64,000 nt of DNA from Nocardia sp. NBC_00508 (GTDB lineage Bacteria; Actinomycetota; Actinomycetes; Mycobacteriales; Mycobacteriaceae). The notes below the pieces were generated by a model. It saw only the letters and a list, made by a program, of their open reading frames with translations. It did not search any database and was not told where the DNA came from. Within the stretch, counting starts at the first letter, position 1; each line of letters opens with the position of its first letter. The DNA is taken from NCBI RefSeq assembly GCF_036346875.1, contig NZ_CP107852.1, positions 7,006,001-7,070,000 on the forward strand. Direction: 5' to 3'. Made by a program: the position numbers and the translations under genes. Below, piece after piece: positions 41,401-50,794 of this stretch.

Positions 41401-44400
41401 GGGTCCATCCGCGCGCTGTGGAAGGCGTAACCGACCCGGAGTTCACGGTAAGCGACGCCGTCGCGACGCAGCCGTCCGAGCAAGTCCGCCAGTGCGGAGT
41501 CGCTGCCGGAGACGACGGTCGAATAGGGATCGTTGATCGCCCCGATCGTCAGTTCCCCCTGGTATTCGCTCAGTATGTCGCGCAACCGCTGGGCAGGCAG
41601 TTCCACGGAAGCCATGCCGCCCTCCCCCGTCACCGCCGCGGCCTGCATCAATCGGCTCCGGTGATATACCACCTCGACCGATTCGGCGAGAGACAGTGCC
41701 CCGGCCAGATACGCCGCGGTGACCTCGCCGACACTGTGGCCGATCAGGGCGTCCGGCGCGAGTCCCCATGCCTGCCAAAGCCGAGCGATCCCCACTTGGA
41801 TCGCGAACAGTGCCGGTTGCGCGACCGCGGTCTGCTGGAGGCGACTGCGTCCCGCCGGTGCGGTCAGCTCGGCGGTCAGCGACCATTGGGTCAGCGGCTG
41901 TAACCAATGCTCGCATTCCTCGACGGCGGCACGGAACACCGGTTCGGCCAATAGGTTCCGGCCCATTCCGACCCATTGCGACCCTTGACCGGAGCACACG
42001 AACACAATCCGGCGCCGCTCGCCATGCTCCACGTCGCCCATCCACGTGTTGCTCGGCATGCTGCCCTCAGCCGTGGCACGCAACGAATCGGCCAGCTCTT
42101 TCGACGATGAACCCGTCACAGCAAGCCGGTGTTCGTGATGATCTCGCCGCACGGCGGCCGTGTAACACAGGTCGCCCAGGGCGGTTCCGTCGTCGCCGCT
42201 GAGCTCATGCGCCATCGCGGTCGCCGATGCCAGCAGGGAATCACGAGATCGGGCGGAGAGCACCAGCAACTCCGTCCGGCCGTGGTGCGGCATCGGTGGC
42301 CGAGCGGCACCTCGGGTGTACAGCGCACCCAATGAATCGATCAGCGTCGAGCAATCGCGGTCGCCTCGGCGCAATGTCGGCAGTGCCGTGCCACCGTTCT
42401 GCTCGACCACCGACGTGAGAATCGGATGCGGGCCGACGTCGATGAAGACTTGACTGCCCTCGCCGAGCAACCACCCCATTGTGGTTCGGAATCGCCACGG
42501 TTCGCGTTCGGTGCGCACCCAGTGCTCGGCATCGAGGTGCGTGCCGTCCATTCGCTCGCCGGTGACCGAGGAATAGAACGGTATTCGGGTCTCGCCGGGC
42601 TGCAGATCGGTGAGCGCGGCCCGCAAATCGGGCAGCACCGGATCCACATAGGGGCAGTGCGAGGCATAGTCGACCCTGATCAGCGCCGACGCGATCGATC
42701 GCGCGGTGAGTTCGTCCCGCATCGCCTCGATTGCTGCTCGGTCACCGGAGACCACCGTGGATTCCGGGCCTGCGGCGCCCGCGACCCATACCCGACCACC
42801 GTGTCGGGATACCAGTTCGTTCGCGTCCGCAACGGACAGGTCCAGCACGGCCATGGCGCCGTGGCCGGAGAGGCTGCCGGCCAACGTGCTTCGCCGACAC
42901 ATGATCAACACGGCGTCGTCGAGGCCGATCGCACCGGCGACGTGCGCGGCGGCGACCTCACCCATGCTCATCCCGGCTACGGCATCCGGCTCGACCCCGT
43001 GTGATCGCCACAGGTCGGTCAGTGCGACCTGCATCGCGAAAATCGCGGGTTGGGCCAGCTCGGTGCGCTCGATCCAGCGCTCGTCGGCCGAGGTCAGCAG
43101 GCGGGTGAGGGACCAGTCGACGTGCCGGCGCAACGCGGTCTCGCACCGGCTGATCGCCGACCGGAACGTGGGCTCGCGCAGCAACCACGCACCCATCCCG
43201 GTCCATTGCGAACCCTGCCCGCCGAACAGGAACGTGATTCTCGGCCGGTCGCCTTCGACTTCCCCGGTACTGACTCCGGCTCCGGCGTAGCCGTTGAGGA
43301 ATTTCTCTGTGGCCGAAGCGAGATCGTCGTGGTCGCGAACGGACAGCGCGAGCCGGTGCGCGCCGTCTGCCTTCGCCCGAGCGGCGGCGCACAACTGAGC
43401 GAGCGATGACCGGTCCCGAGGTGTCGCCAGCTCTCGCGCCGCAGCACGAAGGCCGTCTTCGCTGTCCGCGGCAAGCGGCAGCAGGTGGACCGGAGCGTCC
43501 TCGCCGCTCTCGAGGACCACATGGCAGTTCGTACCACCGAAACCGAATGCGCTCACCCCGGCGACCAGGCGGCCTCCCGCGTCACCTTGCCACTTCTCCG
43601 GCCGCGAAAGGACCCGCAAACCCCATTCATCGAAGGGGATGTGCGGACTGGCCTGCTCGAACTGGCCGGACGGCGGCAGGGTGCGATGCCGCATCGCCAG
43701 CAGCACCTTGATCAGCCCGGCGATCCCAGCTGCCGGTTCGAGATGTCCGATCGCGCTCTTGACCGAACCGATCGGCAGCAACCGGTCGTGCGGCCGGCCC
43801 GCGCCGAGCACCGCGCCCAGCGCGCTTGCCTCGATCGGGTCACCCAGCGCCGTTCCTGTCCCGTGCGCTTCGACGTACCCGACATCTGCAGGCGCAATCC
43901 CCGCTCGGCGGTACGCGTTGCGCAGCAAGGATTCCTGGGCCAGCAAGCTCGGCGCGGTCAGGCCATTGGTGAACCCGTCGTGATTCACCGCGCTGCTCTT
44001 GAGCACGCCGTGAATCGGATTGCCGTCGGCGAGTGCGCGGTCGAGTGGCTTCAGCACGATCATTCCGGCGCCCTCGCCGCGGCCGTATCCATCGGCACGC
44101 GCATCGAATGCCTTGGAACGCCCGTCTGGCGCCAGCGCGCCGAGCCGCGCCAGCGCGTGCACCGTATCCTGCGCCAGCATCAGACTCACGCCACCGGCCA
44201 GCGCGATATCACACTCGCCCGCCCGCAGGCTCTGCGCCGCAAGGTGCACGGCGACGAGTGACGAGGAGCACGCGGTGTTCACCAGCAGGCTCGGCCCGCG
44301 GGCACCCAGCGTGTACGACAACCGCGCGGGAATGATGCTCGGATCGCCTCCCGCCAGGGTGTGTTCGGTGACCAGATTCGGGTCGGCGCGAATCCCCGCC

Positions 44401-45026
44401 CCGTACTCGCTCCACATCGCACCGACGAACGCTCCGGTCCGGCTGCCACCGAGAGTGCCGGTCGGAATGCCTGCGTCATCGAGAGCTTCCTGCATCAATT
44501 CGAGCATCAGCCGTTGCTGCGGGTCGACGTGTGGAGCCTCGCGGGGAGAGATACCGAAGAACTCGGGATCGAACTCGTCGATCCGGTCGAGGAACCCGCC
44601 GCGTGGCGGACCGTCCTCGGCCCACCGGCCCTCCGGCGGTTCGGTCAGCGCATCCGTACCCGCGCTGAGGAGTTGCCAGAATGCCGCCGCGTCGGGAGCG
44701 CCAGGGAAGCGGCAGGAAAGACCGACGATCGCGATCGGTTGCCGCTCCGGGACCGGGGACTCGTGCTGTTCTTGCGGCTCCGACCTGGCCCCGGTGAGCC
44801 AGCCCGCCAGGGCATTTGGTGTCGGATACGCCCACAACAGAGCTGGCGACACCGGTTGGCCGCCTGCCTCGCTCAATTCACCGGCGAGCATCGTCAACGT
44901 CCGTGAATCGAGCCCATAGCGAGTAAACGGTTGGCGTCCGTCGATCGCACCGGGATCCAACCCGCTCAGTGCCGCGGTTCTGGCGACGAGCCAATCCCGC
45001 ACGTCCTCCATAGAATTGGACCGCAT
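38445..45026 (-). CDS. Type I polyketide synthase PKS1: ACP-KS-AT-AT-DH*-KR*-ACP
   Basis: Codes for 2193 aa. ATG 45026 follows GGAGG. Order: ACP 5-80 (Ser41, RYGLDSR); KS 95-510 (Cys253, His388, His428); linker-AT1 515-900 (Ser687 in AGMSMGEV, His790 in DYASHCPY); second linker-AT2 918-1310 (Ser1098 in GHSVGEV, His1203 in GYAFHSA); DH-like 1368-1640; KR-like 1660-2010; ACP 2070-2142 (Ser2103, GMGSIM). The DH has Leu1402 in place of the catalytic His (LADLTVRG). The KR lacks the NADPH glycine loop (YLIVCEDAAL) and the Tyr-x3-Asn active site, so both are inactive. AT1 has Met for His in GHSxG and a methylmalonyl-like YASH. The N-terminal ACP resembles synthases that receive an acyl group from a ligase; none is encoded nearby. 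First gene of the operon. Confidence 0.92.
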
Positions 45027-45104
45027 AAGCCGGGCCACCTCCAACACGCAACAAACCCTCATCGTCGCGTGGCCCTGTGCCCTCCTACGGCGGCACGCCC
45101 GAGG

Positions 45105-45133
45105 ATAGTATCCCGCCCGCTAACCCCTGTATA
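45105..45133 (-). promoter_or_regulatory. Candidate promoter of the PKS operon
   Basis: On the minus strand TATACA (45133-45128) and TACTAT (45110-45105) are separated by exactly 17 bp, a sigma70-like arrangement about 80 bp before the PKS1 start. A short palindrome GACCGAATGGTC (45134-45145) abuts the -35 and could bind a regulator. No cluster-specific regulator gene is adjacent. Confidence 0.5.
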
Positions 45134-45145
45134 GACCGAATGGTC

Positions 45146-45493
45146 TTGTTCCCGGGCCCTTGAATTCACAAGGCGCGGCTGCTTCCCTGGCGTGGCAGGA
45201 CTCGGATGGCGACGCTCCCGCGGAACAGTTCGACACGGAGCGAGTCCTTGACCGCGTGCCTGCCGTTCCACGCCGACACGACGACACGGACCGTCCAGAC
45301 ACTGCCCCGATTTCGGTGGGACTCCGAGTTCCGCCTCCGGTGTCGTAGTCCCCCGCTGGCGGAGGCTGGGCTGATGTGCGGTATTCCGCTGGATGTGCCC
45401 GGTGCGAACCGGGTGTCCGCGATCGGCCGGGCCCGGACCGCCGTTATCGCGTAGGCTGCTTCGAGTCGCAGTGTCAGCAAGGAGTTTCGCGCA
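45146..45493. other. Intergenic stretch upstream of the PKS operon, no gene assigned
   Basis: This ~350-bp gap separates the divergent PKS operon and the membrane protein gene at 45494. Frames of 60-100 codons exist on both strands but none resembles a known protein. It probably holds promoter elements for both sides. Confidence 0.4.
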
Positions 45494-46111
45494 ATGGGCC
45501 AACCGTTTCAGCCCGGACCGCCGCCGCAGAATCCGCCGCTGCCACCAGGTCAGGGGTGGGGAGCAGCGCTCGTAGGCCCACCTGTCGGACAGCCAGTTCC
45601 GGGCTATCGGCCGGGCGGCGGACGGGGTGCGGCCGATGCGATAGCCGCGGCCGCATTGGCGCTGGCGGCGATCCTGTATCTCGTGCGCAGGATCTGGTCC
45701 TACGTTCAGTTCGGCAAGTTCTTCTCCAGCGACGTCATTCTGATCATCAACGTTCTGTTCGCCCTGTTCGCCGCGATTCTGCTGCTCACGGCGAGCAAGC
45801 CCGCGACCGCCCGGATCGTCGGCGGGATCGCAGCCGGTATGACGTTCGCGCCCAATGCCAGTTACGTCTCCAGCGCCTTCGATCGCAGTTTCCGGGCCGG
45901 CCGCAGCGCGTGGGAAGACGGTGGTTGGCTATCGATCCCGGTGACACTTATCGCGCTCGTCGCAATCGGCGCACTGCTCGCGGCGGCGTCCAGCGTGGGA
46001 TCGCAGCGCGTCGCAGGAGCTGGCTTCCAGCCTTCGAACCCGTGGCCTCATCCACCGATGGGCCAACCGTCCGCCCACTACCCCAGCCAGCACCAGCCGC
46101 CACCACAGTGA
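45494..46111 (+). CDS. Proline-rich membrane protein, unknown function
   Basis: Codes for 205 aa; AAGGAG lies 9 bp before the ATG. The N-terminal ~50 residues are Pro/Gly-rich (QPFQPGPPPQNPPLPPGQGW), followed by about four hydrophobic helices (DAIAAAALALAAILYLV, VILIINVLFALFAAILLLTA, ARIVGGIAAGMTFA, PVTLIALVAIGALLAAA) and a Pro/His-rich tail. The pattern is common among uncharacterised actinobacterial membrane proteins. It is divergent from the PKS operon; no functional link is evident. Confidence 0.7.
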   Translation: MGQPFQPGPPPQNPPLPPGQGWGAALVGPPVGQPVPGYRPGGGRGAADAIAAAALALAAILYLVRRIWSYVQFGKFFSSDVILIINVLFALFAAILLLTASKPATARIVGGIAAGMTFAPNASYVSSAFDRSFRAGRSAWEDGGWLSIPVTLIALVAIGALLAAASSVGSQRVAGAGFQPSNPWPHPPMGQPSAHYPSQHQPPPQ

Positions 46112-46265
46112 GCCTCCCCTGGGGAGCGCGCGCTCAACGGGCGGCCATCTCGCCGTCCGACGACCGCGTCGCAGACAACGCTCGTAGGGGACGTGATCGG
46201 CGCGGCTGCCCGACGAGTGGCCGGGGACGACTTTCCATGTGTGAGGGCCGGACAGCCGCGTGGGC

Positions 46266-46868
46266 TCAGCGCAAGCGAGCCGAAATGGTGCTGGCGACGT
46301 CGATGGTCTTGGCGCAGATGTCCCAGTCGACACCAGCGCTGACGCCGGGGGCGGCGATTCCGAGGTAGAACGATCCGCCTGAGGCCACCGAGACGTAGAC
46401 CGAGCAGCTGCCGTTGCGGCTGTCGGGACGGATGCTGGGCGCCAGCGTGGCCCGGCGACCCTCGATCGTGATGATCTGCTCGAGCGGATCACGCACCCTG
46501 CGTTGATCCAGATCGCTGAGATCGCTGGTCTGCGGGGCGAATCGGATGGTGAAGCTGCCCGAAAGCCCAGTTTGGATGGAGAACCAGGTGCAGCTGGGCA
46601 GCTGCTGCGGAGGCGTGGTGGGCTTTGGGTCGGGTTGGAGGACGAAGCGGGCGGTATCGTCCGCGCCCAGCACACTGCACGGGTGGTAGGTGAGATCAGC
46701 CAGCGTCCATGGCGGCAACGGCGCCGGCGAGGTAGTGGCGGCGCTCGACGACGCGCCCGGTCGCGGGGATTCGTCGTTGCGACACGCGGCGACCGGCACG
46801 ACCGCCGTCACGGCAGCCACCACCGCGAGCGCGCACCGGCAGCGACCACGCATAGAATTCGACATCAC
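46266..46868 (-). CDS. DUF3558 lipoprotein
   Basis: Codes for 200 aa. A lipoprotein signal (ALAVVAAVTAVVPVAAC, lipobox VAAC) is followed by a Ser/Pro-rich linker and the DUF3558 domain: YHPCSVLGADDTARF, PSCTWFSIQTGLSGSFTIRF, and NGSCSVYVSVASGGSF, with the paired cysteines of the family. DUF3558 lipoproteins are abundant in Nocardia and mycobacteria, sit on the outside of the membrane, and have no assigned function. A membrane protein gene lies 27 bp upstream in the same direction and may be cotranscribed. Confidence 0.8.
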   Translation of the reverse strand: MMSNSMRGRCRCALAVVAAVTAVVPVAACRNDESPRPGASSSAATTSPAPLPPWTLADLTYHPCSVLGADDTARFVLQPDPKPTTPPQQLPSCTWFSIQTGLSGSFTIRFAPQTSDLSDLDQRRVRDPLEQIITIEGRRATLAPSIRPDSRNGSCSVYVSVASGGSFYLGIAAPGVSAGVDWDICAKTIDVASTISARLR

Positions 46869-46895
46869 CCCATCGCTCCGATCACACCAGATCGG

Positions 46896-47264
46896 CTACG
46901 CCGTGAACAGCGCAGCGAGCAGCAGCATCGAGGTGATGACGCACGCCGGTGTCGCGATCCTGATGGCGCGCCTCCTACCTTTCCTGGGGAAGGCGCAGGG
47001 AAGCGTCAGAGCGCAAACGACTCCGGCGAAAACGGCCAGCATCGTTCCGCTGATCAGTCCATAGCCGTGGGGGTCCCGCGCGGGATCGGCCGAGAACCGC
47101 GAGCTGAGCGCGACGTACGCGCACATCGACCACAACGCGCCTGCGGCGGCGCCGACGACGCCGGCGACGATGCGCACAGCGGCATCCCGCCACGAGTGGT
47201 CTTGTGTAGGAGGCGAATCCGGATTGGAACGGAGCAGGCGATGCGGCGAGTGCGGCTCATCCAC
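46896..47264 (-). CDS. Small membrane protein, unknown function
   Basis: Codes for 122 aa with three hydrophobic segments (AAVRIVAGVVGAAAGALWS, LISGTMLAVFAGVVCALTLP, ATPACVITSMLLLAALFTA) after a hydrophilic N-terminus. No known domain is recognised. It lies directly upstream of the DUF3558 lipoprotein gene, 27 bp apart. Confidence 0.6.
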   Translation of the reverse strand: MDEPHSPHRLLRSNPDSPPTQDHSWRDAAVRIVAGVVGAAAGALWSMCAYVALSSRFSADPARDPHGYGLISGTMLAVFAGVVCALTLPCAFPRKGRRRAIRIATPACVITSMLLLAALFTA

Positions 47265-47377
47265 CCCTTCAGCATGCCATGTGAATCACCCGCTGGTTGG
47301 TCGCGAAAGCTACCTCGTAGCTGCCCGCGACATTTTTGCACCGACCTCAACCGGCCGATCGACGGTTTTTGAAGCTG

Positions 47378-48391
47378 TCAGGGCTGGATCGTGTTGGGAG
47401 CTTTACTCTCTAGGCGGCTCAGTGCCTGCATGGCCTCGCGCTCTATGCGTGAAAGATCGCAGAGGGTGGTGCCTGCCTGTACGAGGTACTGCGCATGGCC
47501 TGATTCACCGGCTTGTGTGATCAGTGCTGCGACTTCCGTCCAGAGGGTGGCTGCCTCGGTGTACAGCCCGTGGCCGGTGCGCAGGTGGCTGCTGTCGAGC
47601 GTTTGGGTGCATTCGGCGAGGAAGTCGCGGTAGAAGTTGCGGAACAGGGCGCCGCCGGTGCCGGCCTTCTCCATCAAGAGGGCGGCCTGCGCTAGGTCCC
47701 GCTGCGGGTTGTCGGTCCGCTGGAGCCATGTGCGCACCAGCTTGCCGGCCTTCTCGATGCCTCGGTGGCCGAGGTTGGCGATGGGCGGGTTGAGGAAGGC
47801 GTCGGCGCAGGCGGTGATGGCGGGAATGATCTGGCCCTGTGGGGAGGGCAGGTTCCTCGGAGCGGTGAGGGTGAAGGATCGGCGCTCGGCGGTCATCGGG
47901 CCGCGCGCGGCCCTGGCCTGGGCGAGGCTGGTCAGGGTGGTGGATACCGTGCCGCCTTGCTGGGCGGTGTCCACCAGGTAGGCGTCGTGGTCGTCGTAGC
48001 CGTACATAGCAACGACATGACCGCCGAAGTGCACCTTCGACCGGAAGTAGTCCAGGTAGTAGCTGTCGAGCTGCAGTCCGACGGGGTGGCCGGCGTCGAT
48101 GGGGGCCACCACGTTCTCCCATGCCCTGCGCGCGGAGGTGGTCTCCCGGACCAGCAGCTCCAGCCCGAGTCTGGTGGCCAGGTTTCTGGTGAGGTCGAAA
48201 GGCTTGACCCGTCCCCCGAGGAAGGGGAAGCCCATGTTCTTACTGTCCCAGTAGACGAAGGACAGACCGGAGCCGAGGCCGAAGAGCATAGGCTCGGACA
48301 GATCGAGTCCCTGGTGGCGCAGTAGCACTCCCAGAGCTGTCGTCTCGCAGTGCTGTGTACCGCGGGCATCAATGTCTATCACCGTGGTCAT
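47378..48391 (-). CDS. BtrH N-terminal domain protein (C39-like fold)
   Basis: Codes for 337 aa; AGGAAGG precedes the ATG. Residues ~10-150 match the BtrH N-terminal domain named after butirosin biosynthesis protein H: QHCETTALGVLLRHQGLDLS with the putative catalytic Cys, GLGSGLSFVYWDSKN, and HFGGHVVAMYGYDDHDAYLV with the His. The C-terminal half is helical (DUF4872-like, TWLQRTDNPQRDLAQAALLM). BtrH transfers an acyl group from an acyl carrier protein to an aminoglycoside, so an acyl-transfer role is possible. Here no aminoglycoside genes are seen; the PKS operon is 3 kb away. A 31-bp palindrome lies 148 bp upstream. Confidence 0.75.
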   Translation of the reverse strand: MTTVIDIDARGTQHCETTALGVLLRHQGLDLSEPMLFGLGSGLSFVYWDSKNMGFPFLGGRVKPFDLTRNLATRLGLELLVRETTSARRAWENVVAPIDAGHPVGLQLDSYYLDYFRSKVHFGGHVVAMYGYDDHDAYLVDTAQQGGTVSTTLTSLAQARAARGPMTAERRSFTLTAPRNLPSPQGQIIPAITACADAFLNPPIANLGHRGIEKAGKLVRTWLQRTDNPQRDLAQAALLMEKAGTGGALFRNFYRDFLAECTQTLDSSHLRTGHGLYTEAATLWTEVAALITQAGESGHAQYLVQAGTTLCDLSRIEREAMQALSRLESKAPNTIQP

Positions 48392-48538
48392 GCCATGCCT
48401 TCCTGGGCGCAGATCATCAGCCGGTCATCAGCTCTTCCCGCGGTGCCTCTGCCTGCCCGCCGAGATAGGACTCACGTACGGGCGCTTGCGTGCGCAGCCC
48501 GCGCTCGTGGAGGGCGACGAAGAGAGCGCTCCCATCAT

Positions 48539-48569
48539 GTTGGACTCTCCCATGGTGGGAGAGTCCAAC
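48539..48569. promoter_or_regulatory. Perfect 14-bp-arm inverted repeat
   Basis: GTTGGACTCTCCCA (48539-48552) and TGGGAGAGTCCAAC (48556-48569) flank a 3-bp loop. The sequence resembles MerR-type operators (CTCTCC...GGAGAG) and lies between the divergent BtrH-like gene (start 48391) and the secreted protein gene (start 48856). No regulator gene is adjacent, and no T-run follows, so an operator is more likely than a terminator. The rest of 48392-48855 shows no gene. Confidence 0.55.
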
Positions 48570-48855
48570 GCTGTACGGAGGCGGCGCGCTGATCAGCTAC
48601 GGGTTCGGCGGCGCGGTCGTTCGACGGGTGTTGACGGCGGCGCCGCCGACGGAGGCGGCGAGCGGCCCTCGATATGAAGGATCAGAGCAATCGGCATTCC
48701 GTAGTCGGTCTGGGTACTCCCGGCGTACCATTCTTCGTTGCAGTGTGCACGTTCTCTCCTGAGCAACCACGCAGTTTCTGCTCGTTACCGCTCGGACGGC
48801 TCGTCCGGGATGGTTACCGATTCAGACCGCACGGAACCAGGACAAGGAGATCGTC

Positions 48856-49161
48856 ATGAAAGCCACACGCCTCGTTCGTATGGGTCTTCCCCCGTTTCTC
48901 GCCGCCGCGGCGGCGCTGCTGTTCTGTCCGCCGACCGCGTCCGCGCAAGATATGTGGGCATACAACTGCTCGTCCCATTCACCGCTGTGGGAAGGCAGGG
49001 TGACCGCTGTGGAGTGCACTGCGTCGGACGGTGCACCGGTGAGCGGCGAGATCACGCAACCGTTTGTGGTGAACGGTGGCGAGCCTGTGAGCTGTTCGTC
49101 GGGATGGGTCCACCTCCCGGACGTGATGGGCAAGGAATGCGGATCGGAGCCGATTCAATAG
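48856..49161 (+). CDS. Small secreted protein, unknown function
   Basis: Codes for 101 aa; AAGGAG lies before the ATG. A signal peptide (LPPFLAAAAALLFCPPTASA) is cleaved probably after ASA near residue 30, leaving about 70 residues with four cysteines (YNCSSHS, VECTASDG, VSCSSGW, KECGSE) likely forming two disulfides. No family is recognised. Such small exported cysteine-containing proteins are common in Nocardia. Confidence 0.65.
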   Translation: MKATRLVRMGLPPFLAAAAALLFCPPTASAQDMWAYNCSSHSPLWEGRVTAVECTASDGAPVSGEITQPFVVNGGEPVSCSSGWVHLPDVMGKECGSEPIQ

Positions 49162-49419
49162 CTGATCGACTGCGTTGGCGAGTGGGCCTTGTCGAAGTCG
49201 GCAAGGTCTACTCGCTCCCGCGGCCATGCTCGCAGCCCCGGGCGCCGGCCCACAGCCGTTCGCGCCACTCGTCCGGCACCGACAGCCCGAATTCCACAGC
49301 GTGGATGCCCATCTGCAATCGGACCAGCTGGACATTCAGCACGGTTAGCGCGGCGTGCGATGAAGATGCGAAGGACGCGCCATCGCAATCCGGCGGAGGT
49401 GGATCTCGACACGGCGCAG

Positions 49420-49692
49420 TCACCCGCCGGCGACCGAGGGAATGATCATGACCTCGGCGCCCGCGCCGATGGGTGTGTCCAGGCCATCCAGGGTGCGGCA
49501 TTCGTTGCCGTTGACGTAGAAGTTCACGTAGCGACGCAGTTTTCCGCTCTCGTCGCGAAGCCGGCGTTCCAACGCGGGAGACCGCTCGCCGAGGGCGTCC
49601 AACACGTTTCGGAGGGTCGCCCCGTCGACGTCGAGTTCCTTCTCACCGCTGACGTACGTACGCAGCATGGACGGCAAATGCACGCGTGCCAT
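49420..49692 (-). CDS. Ubiquitin-like small modifier protein (MoaD/ThiS fold)
   Basis: Codes for 90 aa ending in Gly-Gly (IIPSVAGG), the activatable C-terminus of MoaD/ThiS/SAMP proteins. VHLPSMLRTYVSGEKELDVD, TLRNVLDALGERSPALERRL and RRYVNFYVNGNECRTLDGLD fit the beta-grasp fold. It lies 4 bp after the BNR-repeat gene and is cotranscribed. Such proteins carry sulfur as a thiocarboxylate or are conjugated to targets; no activating enzyme is encoded in the window. The gene pair recurs in actinobacteria. Confidence 0.85.
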   Translation of the reverse strand: MARVHLPSMLRTYVSGEKELDVDGATLRNVLDALGERSPALERRLRDESGKLRRYVNFYVNGNECRTLDGLDTPIGAGAEVMIIPSVAGG

Positions 49693-49696
49693 GACG

Positions 49697-50794
49697 TTAT
49701 CCGATCACTGCCGCGCGCACACACAACACGTCCGGCAGCTTGTCGACCACGAGCTGCCAGTGTTCGCCTTCGTCGGCGCTGCAATACACCTCGCCGTTGC
49801 GGGTGCCGAAGTAGATGCCCGTCGGGTCGGCGTCGTCCGCGCACATGGAATCGCGCATGACCGCCGCCCAGAACGGCACCTGCGGGAGCCCGTCGGTCTT
49901 CGCGGACCACGTCTCGCCGCCGTCCTCGCTGCGGTACACGGCGCAGGTGGCGTCCGGCGGAAATCGGAATCGCTCCATGTCCGCGACCAGCGGGAACGTG
50001 TATATCACGCCGGAACGCCGAGGGTGCGCGACGATGGGAAAGCCGAAGTTGGACGCCGGCAACCCGCCGTCGATCGACTGCCAGCTCGCACCGTCGTCGG
50101 TGCTGCGGAACACGCCACCGTGGTTCTGCAGATACATGGTGCTCGGCGTCTCGGCGTCCAACGCGACCTTGTGTACGCACTGCCCCCACTCCGGCAACTC
50201 GCCTGGCATGAAATCGGCTGTGACGCCCTTGTTCGTCGGCTTCCACGACGCCCCGCCATCGGATGTCTGATACACGCCGCCGGTGGACATGGCGACCGCG
50301 ATCCGCTGTGTGTCTGTCGGATGCGGGAGGACCGTGTGCAACGCCAACCCACCGCCGCCCGGCGTCCACTCCGGACGGTGCGGGTGTTCCCACAGGGCTC
50401 TGACCAGCTCGAACGTCCTCCCGCCATCGGTGGAGCGGAACAACGCCGACGGTTCGACGCCCGCGTAGACCACGTCCGGCTCCGCGCCTGTCGCGGGCGC
50501 GATCTGCCACACGCCCTGCAACGCCGCCTCGGTGTCCGGAGGGAACGCCAACGGTGCATCGTCCGGCTCACTCCACGTCTCGCCAAGATCGTCGCTGACC
50601 ACCATCGTCGGCCCGAAATGGCTGTCCAGCACTCCCGCGAGCACGCGAGGCACCTCCCGCCGAGTGTCGATCGCCAGCGCCTTCACGTCGGCTACTGCGA
50701 ACCGCGGTGCACTCACGCTCCAGCTCGACCGACCGTCCTCGCTTCGCGCCAAGAACAACCCCTTGCGCGTCCCGATTCCGAGCAATACGTCCAC
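49697..50794 (-). CDS. WD40/YVTN/BNR-like repeat protein (sialidase-like beta propeller)
   Basis: Codes for 365 aa without signal peptide. Asp-box/BNR repeats recur through the protein: ALFRSTDGGRTFELV, GVYQTSDGGASWKPT, GVFRSTDDGASWQSI, AVYRSEDGGETWSAK, EVYCSADEGEHWQLV, at roughly 50-residue intervals, building a beta propeller. The sialidase catalytic Arg triad is not evident, so it is probably a binding or structural propeller. It precedes the ubiquitin-like protein gene by 4 bp, which suggests that the two act together, for example as modifier and substrate or partner. Confidence 0.85.
   Translation of the reverse strand: MDVLLGIGTRKGLFLARSEDGRSSWSVSAPRFAVADVKALAIDTRREVPRVLAGVLDSHFGPTMVVSDDLGETWSEPDDAPLAFPPDTEAALQGVWQIAPATGAEPDVVYAGVEPSALFRSTDGGRTFELVRALWEHPHRPEWTPGGGGLALHTVLPHPTDTQRIAVAMSTGGVYQTSDGGASWKPTNKGVTADFMPGELPEWGQCVHKVALDAETPSTMYLQNHGGVFRSTDDGASWQSIDGGLPASNFGFPIVAHPRRSGVIYTFPLVADMERFRFPPDATCAVYRSEDGGETWSAKTDGLPQVPFWAAVMRDSMCADDADPTGIYFGTRNGEVYCSADEGEHWQLVVDKLPDVLCVRAAVIG

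Noticed and set aside
47378..48391. Aminoglycoside side-chain acyltransferase function for the BtrH-like protein
   Set aside because: The domain is shared, but no aminoglycoside biosynthesis genes are present.
48539..48569. Rho-independent terminator
   Set aside because: The hairpin is strong but no T-run follows on either strand, and it lies between divergent starts.
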